DNA from: Clostridia bacterium
GTDB lineage: Bacteria; Bacillota; Clostridia; Christensenellales; Borkfalkiaceae
Assembly (NCBI GenBank): GCA_017646555.1
Contig: JAGCMG010000101.1
Location: forward strand, 1 to 9,353
Direction: 5' to 3'
Length of the DNA: 9,353 nucleotides
The position numbers and the translations under genes were made by a program. Shown piece by piece: positions 6,101-9,353 of this stretch. The first letter of the stretch is position 1. Every line of letters starts with the position of its first letter. The notes beneath the pieces were generated by a model. The model was not told the DNA's origin and made no database searches. It saw nothing but the letters and a program-made list of their open reading frames with translations.

Positions 6101-7433
6101 AGTTGCAGGTAAAACTTATAGAGTATTCCTATTCCCTACCGACGGTAAAGTTGCAGGCGATAATAGACAATATGATGCAGTAGCAAGTTTTGCTGTTCAC
6201 ATTCCTGCTAACTCTAACACAGGTGAAGGATATCAATTCGGCTTTATTAACAGCGAAAATAAAGTAACGGCTAACGGCGACGGAACTTGGTCACTCCATA
6301 TGTTTATCGAAGGTGCTGATAATCGTTTCGATTACGACGCTTGGTACGGTATTTACGACACTGACGTTACGGCTGAACAACTTTTAGCAGGTCGTGGTGA
6401 AATGTCGCAAGGCGCTTGGGGTTATATCAACTCTTCTCTTTCAAGTGGTAAATTAGGTTCTGAAAGACATACGTTTACTTTCAATTCTTCAAGCATTGAT
6501 ACAAATCAAAGCAACAACCCACAACTTGGTGGTAGTTATAATTTAGTTCTTTTCTACAACGACCGTTCACCTGATGGATACGTCGTTGCACGTATGATAC
6601 CGTTTACAATTCCTACCTTATCTCAACCGTCTTTCGGTGTAATTGAAGATGGTGTTACCGTAAACTATGACGGCTCTTGGTCGGTTGAAATGTATTTAGA
6701 AAATGCAGATAGCCGTTTCGAATACGACGCTTGGTTCGGTATCTACGATGTCAGCGTAACTGCAGAATCCCTTTTAGAACAAGGTGGCGCACTTTCTCAA
6801 GGTGCTTGGGAATACGTTATTCCTGGTGGCTTACACGTTCCGGGACTTTCGGCTGGTCAAAAACTCGATAGTGGTAGAATCGAATTTTCGTTTAGTTCTC
6901 TCCAACTTACTCCTGATCATAATCACCCAGTGCTTGGTGGTACTTATAAGATTTTCTTATTCTACACCGACGGTAAGTTAGGTGGTAACGGCTATATCGT
7001 TGCTGCTGAAACGTTAGTTACTATTCCAAGTTCGGCTACGGTTGAACCAAGCACTCCTGGTCGTCCAGAAGACCCACATATTCATATTCCATACGACGTT
7101 TATCACGACGATTATTACCACTGGGAAGTTTGTGATTGTGGTGAACAATTATCTAAAAACGAGCACGATTTCACAAACGGAAACGAATGTTGGTGTGGTT
7201 ACGAAAGACCTGAACAACCTAACCCTGACGATGATAACACGGGCAACAACACCCCTGGTAACGACAACAATCATAACAATAACAATAACAATAACAACAG
7301 TGGAACACAAGATAGTTCAGTTGGTTGCTTTGGCTCAATAGCAGTTGGTGACGCGTTATTTAGTGGTATTATGATTGCAATCGTTTTCCTTATCGTTATT
7401 GGAAAAAGAGCGTTTATAAAAAAATCTAACTAA
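3168..7433 (+). CDS. Secreted CHAP-type wall hydrolase with phosphodiesterase domain and five beta-rich repeats
   Basis: A 1421-aa extracellular, probably surface-anchored protein. Domains in order: signal peptide 1-31 (basic start, hydrophobic core, TFA before SE). A CHAP domain at about 62-240 has C113 in EAWCASFCSW, H189 in NHIGIV and E205/N207 in VEGNT as the probable catalytic set, and should cut peptide or amide bonds of peptidoglycan. A small SH3-like stretch may lie at 258-317. Repeat 1 is at 328-460. A type I phosphodiesterase/nucleotide pyrophosphatase domain of the alkaline phosphatase fold spans 468-735, with D477 (GVDG), nucleophile candidate S514 (SAQNW), D619/H623, D666/H667 (SDHGG) and H684, so the two-metal site looks complete. 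Repeats 2-5 follow at 741-1288. A Cys/His module (1318-1345), an Asn-rich linker (about 1355-1381) and C1387 before a membrane helix and basic tail end the protein. No LPxTG motif is present. It is transcribed alone. The phosphodiesterase substrate is unknown. Confidence 0.9.
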   Translation: MRKTKNRLVTLISILCIFAMLFSMSVPTTFASEYRTGSSGVSSSYRNGRYYQNLQNVELSGDDATDVVAVALSQLGYQEGTSSSQLDGDSGSGSGNYTEFNLNTGLSQGEAWCASFCSWALYQSGVSPHNDSSSWTRYHSGDYKYIWCDPGCNNWANQLKGAGLYGTRESGYKPNTGDLIFFNNNGINHIGIVVWCDGSTVYTVEGNTSSAEGLNGEGGGVYYKSYSLTSTYINGYGKLSQKYESANVPKVDYSGSAMTPGWYIVRTGKTLSGSGVSVPAHHMFKVTSISGSTATVEYNGSTGTATLSQSTALQVTASGESASALSGYKFGLTNKGVTVNTDGSWSVEMYLEGADNNFDYDAWYGIYDLGVTPTSSADSQGAWGYLVHGDDGVRDTGLSSGSNLPTKRFKFTFTSNDLDTPASGKKNPTLGGTYNVHVFFADHGAKAYSIARSIPITIPAKPTVSASYDHVIIIGVDGAGTYFNNADTPNMDRIFSNQNTAISHTVRTEDPSISAQNWTSMLHGVADEYHNITNDYASSNPYPLNSDYPSVFKVVRDNYSNAKLGAFTHWAPISTGIIEEGINVNKVYGLSDENISQKVCEYVNANDPKFVFVQFDEADSTGHSYGFNTPSQHEVITRIDGYIGQIYDTYAQKGLLDRTLFIVTSDHGGTINGTHGGTSYDETHVSFYATGSTVQSGTIGDMMVRDTAAIVLHALGCPAPNTYSARVPNNLFANVTRSTEYSFGLTSKGVTVNGSSYEIEMYIEGADNRFGHDAWFGIYDGNVTAEELFAKGSALSQGAWNYVVQSTASKQTPGLSPGTRLGAERRTFTFKSSDLYSATTSSNPTVGGTYTIFLFYTDGHDGNGYVVADSICVTIKANNTNSVNFGLTENGVTVRPDGSFSLEMYLEGAGSDFKFDTWVGMYDADVTEAELKAEGGNISQGAWGYIKNQNDTSNLNSGTRYVFSLDSNNFDTNKENRPVAGKTYRVFLFPTDGKVAGDNRQYDAVASFAVHIPANSNTGEGYQFGFINSENKVTANGDGTWSLHMFIEGADNRFDYDAWYGIYDTDVTAEQLLAGRGEMSQGAWGYINSSLSSGKLGSERHTFTFNSSSIDTNQSNNPQLGGSYNLVLFYNDRSPDGYVVARMIPFTIPTLSQPSFGVIEDGVTVNYDGSWSVEMYLENADSRFEYDAWFGIYDVSVTAESLLEQGGALSQGAWEYVIPGGLHVPGLSAGQKLDSGRIEFSFSSLQLTPDHNHPVLGGTYKIFLFYTDGKLGGNGYIVAAETLVTIPSSATVEPSTPGRPEDPHIHIPYDVYHDDYYHWEVCDCGEQLSKNEHDFTNGNECWCGYERPEQPNPDDDNTGNNTPGNDNNHNNNNNNNNSGTQDSSVGCFGSIAVGDALFSGIMIAIVFLIVIGKRAFIKKSN
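3351..3888 (+). other. CHAP domain region (residues about 62-240)
   Basis: The region opens with a helix (DVVAVALSQLGYQEG) and continues to the catalytic Cys in GEAWCASFCSWAL. P-x-x-GD-L-I-F (residues 175-182) and the His strand NHIGIVV follow, and the acidic/amide residue is in VEGNTS. This spacing is usual for CHAP amidases/endopeptidases of phage and Gram-positive surface proteins. NlpC/P60 is the nearest alternative, but the WCASF and HIGIV motifs favour CHAP. Confidence 0.88.
4149..4547 (+). repeat. Beta-rich repeat, copy 1 (before the phosphodiesterase)
   Basis: Residues 328-460. It carries the repeat signature in order: FGLTNKGVTVN, DGSWSVEMYLEGAD, YDAWYGIYD, SQGAWGY, FKFTFTSNDL, NPTLGGTYNVHVFF and ITIP. 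It is separated from the other four copies by the inserted phosphodiesterase domain. Its W-x-G-I-Y and Y-x-x-x-x-F patterns suggest an Ig-like beta-sandwich. Confidence 0.85.
4569..5372 (+). other. Type I phosphodiesterase / nucleotide pyrophosphatase domain (residues about 468-735)
   Basis: It begins YDHVIIIGVDGAG (metal Asp 477). It continues through SISAQNWTSMLHG (nucleophile region, S514) and FDEADSTGHSYG (metal D619 and H623), then VTSDHGG (D666, H667), and ends with THGG and ETHVSF (H684). All expected metal ligands of the alkaline-phosphatase-like fold are present, so the domain is probably active. Ser instead of the more usual Thr as nucleophile is plausible within this superfamily. 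Substrate cannot be told from the sequence. Confidence 0.88.
5388..7031 (+). repeat. Beta-rich repeats, copies 2-5 in tandem
   Basis: Four consecutive copies, starting near 5388, 5811, 6231 and 6627 (residues 741, 882, 1022 and 1154), each about 130-140 aa. The shared pattern is FG-x(4)-GVTV, S-[WFY]-S-x-EMY-[LI]-EGAD, [YF]-D-[AT]-W-x-G-[IM]-YD, V-T-x-E-x-L, SQGAW-x-Y, a strand ending TF-[TK]-F or similar, [PV]-x-x-GG-[TS]-Y-x-[IV]-x-LFY-x-D, GY-[VI]-VA and IP. Copy 3 is the most diverged (DTWVGMYD; the GYVVA strand is replaced by YDAVAS). DNA similarity between copies is visible, for example around GACGCTTGGTNCGGTATTTA, so the duplications are not ancient or are kept similar by selection. 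Confidence 0.87.
7119..7201 (+). other. Cys/His module in the large protein
   Basis: Residues 1318-1345 contain HWEVCDCG, then EHDF, then NGNECWCGY. This is the same unit type, including the short closing cap, as the array in the neighbouring GH25 protein (297-544 there). Four Cys in two C-x-C-G pairs plus His suggest metal binding; this is an inference. Confidence 0.7.
7275..7298 (+). repeat. AACAAT microsatellite coding an Asn run
   Basis: Three AACAAT units plus AACAAC encode eight Asn (residues 1370-1377) in the linker between the Cys/His module and the membrane tail. Such tracts can change in length by slippage. The 6-bp unit keeps the reading frame. Confidence 0.8.
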
Positions 7434-7437
7434 TCAT

Positions 7438-7468
7438 AAAAAAGGCAAGGGTTTCCTTGCCTTTTTTT
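7438..7468 (+). terminator. Intrinsic terminator of the large gene
   Basis: AAGGCAAGG pairs with CCTTGCCTT around GTTT, flanked by A-run and T-run (7438-7468). It begins 5 nt after the stop codon of the large gene. Confidence 0.9.
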
Positions 7469-7497
7469 AATCGTATTTTTTATGACAAAATTAAAAT

Positions 7498-7521
7498 AAA
7501 AACGCCGTACGGCGTTTTTTT
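7498..7521. terminator. Second hairpin terminator (palindromic)
   Basis: AACGCC/GGCGTT around GTAC, flanked by A-run and seven T. It lies 30 nt after the first terminator and is symmetric, so it may act as a back-up for the large gene and stop antisense reading. Confidence 0.8.
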
Positions 7522-7596
7522 GTTATTTGGGGCACTTTCATTATACCGTTATAGATAAAAACGCTCCATTATACCATATACCATAATTAAAAATTA

Positions 7597-7625
7597 TTGC
7601 TTTTTATGTAAAAATATGTTATAAT
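7597..7625 (+). promoter_or_regulatory. Promoter of the GH25 gene
   Basis: TTGCTT (7597-7602), 17 bp, TATAAT (7620-7625) with TATGT directly upstream. The -35, spacing and extended -10 equal those of the promoter at 3096-3124. Confidence 0.82.
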
Positions 7626-7640
7626 TTGTTAGGTGATATT

Positions 7641-9353
7641 ATGAAAAATACTTTTAGAAAAACTACTAATTTAATTTTATCTTTTATTTTGCTTATTGCT
7701 TGTTCGTTAACTTTTACGGCATCAAGTAAATTTGTTAATACTAATAATCAAACGGAAAATATAAAGGTTGAAACGGTTTTGGGCAATAACGACACTTTTG
7801 ACGCCAAAAATACTAATACCTTAATGTCTGGTATTGATATTTCAGGTTGGCAAGAGTCGGTCGACTGGGCAAAAGTTAAAGCATCAGGCGTTCAATTCGT
7901 AATGCTTAGAATTTGTACTTATAGTTCAGCTAACCACGCTTATGATATTGACCCTATGCTTGATAGCCATATTAAAGGTGCAAAAGCACAAGGTATACAT
8001 ATTGGCGGGTACTTTTTTAGTTACGCTAAAAGCCTTGCTGAAATTCCTGGTGAAGCAAACTTTGTTTTAAGTTTAATTAATAGATATCCTTCAACTTTCG
8101 ATTTCCCTATCGTATTTGACGCTGAATCAACGAATATTCAAAGTTTCGCAGCAGATGCTTGCGTATCTTTTTGCTCTATTTTAGAACAAAACAACTACTG
8201 GGCAATGATTTACGCCAGCACAAATTGGTTTAATACCATAATAGTCCCATCGTCTAAAATTTCTGGTTATGCATTATGGCAAGCACATTATCCGTGGGCA
8301 ACGGGAACACAAGTTGAACGTTATACTGGATATACACCGTCACAAAGCACCAGTATTGCAAGTGCAAGGCCGGCTATTAACAATAACAACAATAATGTAA
8401 CAATGTGGCAATTTACTCAAAAAGGTACGGTTTCAGGTATTGGCTCCGAATGTGTTGATATGAACGTTTGCTATACCGATTACAGTAAAGTCATTCCTGC
8501 TATGGGTAAAAACGGTTTCCCACCCGCCCACACTTGTTCTTATAATACTTTAAAATATGACGGCAATAACCACTGGTACGAATGTTCTTGTGGCGCTAAA
8601 TCGGGGGTAACGGCTCATAATTACTCTTCACTTAAAAATGATGCAAACAACCATTGGAACGAATGTGTTTGTGGCGCTAAATCAAGCGTTGTTGCGCATA
8701 ACTATTCAACCGTTAGGTCGGATAGCGAAGGTCATTGGCACGAATGTACTTGTGGATTAAAAACGGAAAAAACGCCTCACCAAATGGCTCCGTCCTATAA
8801 CGATTCTAACCACTTTACAAAATGTTCAGTATGTAATTATAATACTGGGGACTCAGTTCCACACGTTCACGATAAACAATCCTTAAATGAAACGCACCAT
8901 TATTTTATGTGCGATTGTGGACATATTGACCAAACGACTTATCAAGAACATAGTTATACAGTGTCTTCACAAGGTGATTATCACGAGTTAGCGTGTGATT
9001 GCGGTTATAATTCAGGTCCTATTGAACATCAGTTTACACAAAAGCGTAGTAATTCCAGTGGGCATTGGTACAAATGTTCTTGTGGCGCAACAACTGAAGT
9101 TGTTGAACACAATTATTACAACACTTTCTGTACTGACTGTGGTTTCCATCGTCACGATGGTGAGTTTGAGTATAATACAACATCTCATAGTTGCCTTTGC
9201 ACAGGCTGTAATGAAGAAATAACTGAAAACCATACGCTTAATAATAACGGTGTTTGTCGTTGTGGCTACACTTCCCCTATAGCGACACCAGGCCAAGATG
9301 AAAACATTAACGATAATCAATCAAACTGCGCTATGGCAATAAGCATTAGTGAA
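7641..9353 (+). CDS. Secreted GH25 muramidase with Cys/His repeat array (3' end outside window)
   Basis: Open for 571 codons without a stop and cut by the right edge. AGGTG (7631-7635) precedes the ATG. Residues 1-28 are a secretion signal; LIAC (18-21) resembles a lipobox, but the hydrophobic stretch continues to TFTASS, so ordinary cleavage is possible too. Residues 62-285 are a GH25 domain, which hydrolyses the MurNAc-GlcNAc beta-1,4 bond of peptidoglycan. SGIDISGWQ gives D66, PIVFDAES gives D160 and E162 (the family's DxE catalytic pair), and VDMN gives D273. A six-Asn run (247-252) interrupts the late part of the domain. Residues 297-544 are about ten Cys/His units of 15-29 aa. The last visible residues (SNCAMAISISE) look like the start of a Cys-containing membrane tail as in the large neighbour, so probably only a few dozen residues are missing. 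It is transcribed from its own promoter. Confidence 0.93.
   Translation, partial: MKNTFRKTTNLILSFILLIACSLTFTASSKFVNTNNQTENIKVETVLGNNDTFDAKNTNTLMSGIDISGWQESVDWAKVKASGVQFVMLRICTYSSANHAYDIDPMLDSHIKGAKAQGIHIGGYFFSYAKSLAEIPGEANFVLSLINRYPSTFDFPIVFDAESTNIQSFAADACVSFCSILEQNNYWAMIYASTNWFNTIIVPSSKISGYALWQAHYPWATGTQVERYTGYTPSQSTSIASARPAINNNNNNVTMWQFTQKGTVSGIGSECVDMNVCYTDYSKVIPAMGKNGFPPAHTCSYNTLKYDGNNHWYECSCGAKSGVTAHNYSSLKNDANNHWNECVCGAKSSVVAHNYSTVRSDSEGHWHECTCGLKTEKTPHQMAPSYNDSNHFTKCSVCNYNTGDSVPHVHDKQSLNETHHYFMCDCGHIDQTTYQEHSYTVSSQGDYHELACDCGYNSGPIEHQFTQKRSNSSGHWYKCSCGATTEVVEHNYYNTFCTDCGFHRHDGEFEYNTTSHSCLCTGCNEEITENHTLNNNGVCRCGYTSPIATPGQDENINDNQSNCAMAISISE
8529..9272 (+). repeat. Array of Cys/His repeats in the GH25 protein
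   Basis: About ten units, each opening with H (usually HNY, HSY or HQF). Full units continue with roughly 10 polar residues, then H-[WYF]-x-x-C-x-C-G and a turn ending in A, E or P before the next H. Two short units (HNYYNTFCTDCGFHR, and the last with NGVCRCGY) look like caps. Units 1-3 and 7 are very alike in DNA (CATTGG, then GAATGT or AAATGT, then TGTGG), showing tandem duplication. Paired Cys and His in each unit suggest a metal-binding or disulfide-stabilised stalk. Confidence 0.88.

Noticed and set aside
7231..7430. LPxTG-type sortase signal at the end of the large protein
   Set aside because: No LPxTG or close variant before the membrane helix; only the Cys-containing tail is present.
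8529..9272. CRISPR-like array
   Set aside because: Repeats are imperfect, of variable spacing, in frame, and encode a regular protein motif.
9012..9320. Minus-strand and second plus-strand open frames over the Cys/His repeats
   Set aside because: Thr/Val/Ile-rich translations of repeated codons in wrong frames; the GH25 frame is continuous here.
1..9353. tRNA, rRNA, insertion sequence or phage structural genes
   Set aside because: No cloverleaf, rRNA segment, transposase motif or terminal inverted repeats were seen on either strand.

Overview
The window looks like a chromosomal segment of a low-GC Gram-positive anaerobe, most likely a gut Clostridia-type member of the Bacillota. This is inferred from the AT-rich DNA, AGGAGG-type ribosome sites, TATG-extended TATAAT promoters, hairpin-plus-U-run terminators, an S-box RNA, a DUF1538/P-II operon and large secreted wall hydrolases. 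TGG encodes Trp throughout and I see no sign of code reassignment. I cannot name a species.

Layout. (1) 1-575, minus strand: a single small gene of unknown function (101 aa) with its own promoter, a well-formed SAM-I (S-box) riboswitch leader and a terminator. (2) 646-3057, plus strand: a three-gene operon with a consensus promoter and a strong terminator. It encodes an internally duplicated DUF1538 membrane protein followed by two different P-II-like proteins. The likely logic is an unidentified membrane transporter whose activity is tuned by small trimeric nucleotide sensors. (3) 3096-7468, plus strand: one 1421-aa secreted protein. It has a signal peptide, a CHAP peptidoglycan hydrolase domain, one copy of a ~130-aa beta-rich repeat, a complete type I phosphodiesterase (alkaline-phosphatase fold) domain, four more copies of the repeat, a Cys/His module, an Asn-rich linker and a Cys-containing transmembrane tail. 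(4) 7597-9353, plus strand: a GH25 muramidase with a long array of Cys/His repeats, running off the right edge.

The two secreted hydrolases have near-identical promoters (TTGCTT, 17 bp, TATAAT with a TATG extension) and share the Cys/His module and its NG-x-C-x-C-G-Y cap. They probably work together at the cell surface: the CHAP domain cuts peptide cross-links and GH25 cuts glycan. The phosphodiesterase adds a phosphoester activity, perhaps on teichoic acid, nucleotides or a host substrate. The most interesting points are the riboswitch-controlled orphan gene, the CHAP plus phosphodiesterase architecture with its unnamed repeat, and the shared putative metal-binding module.
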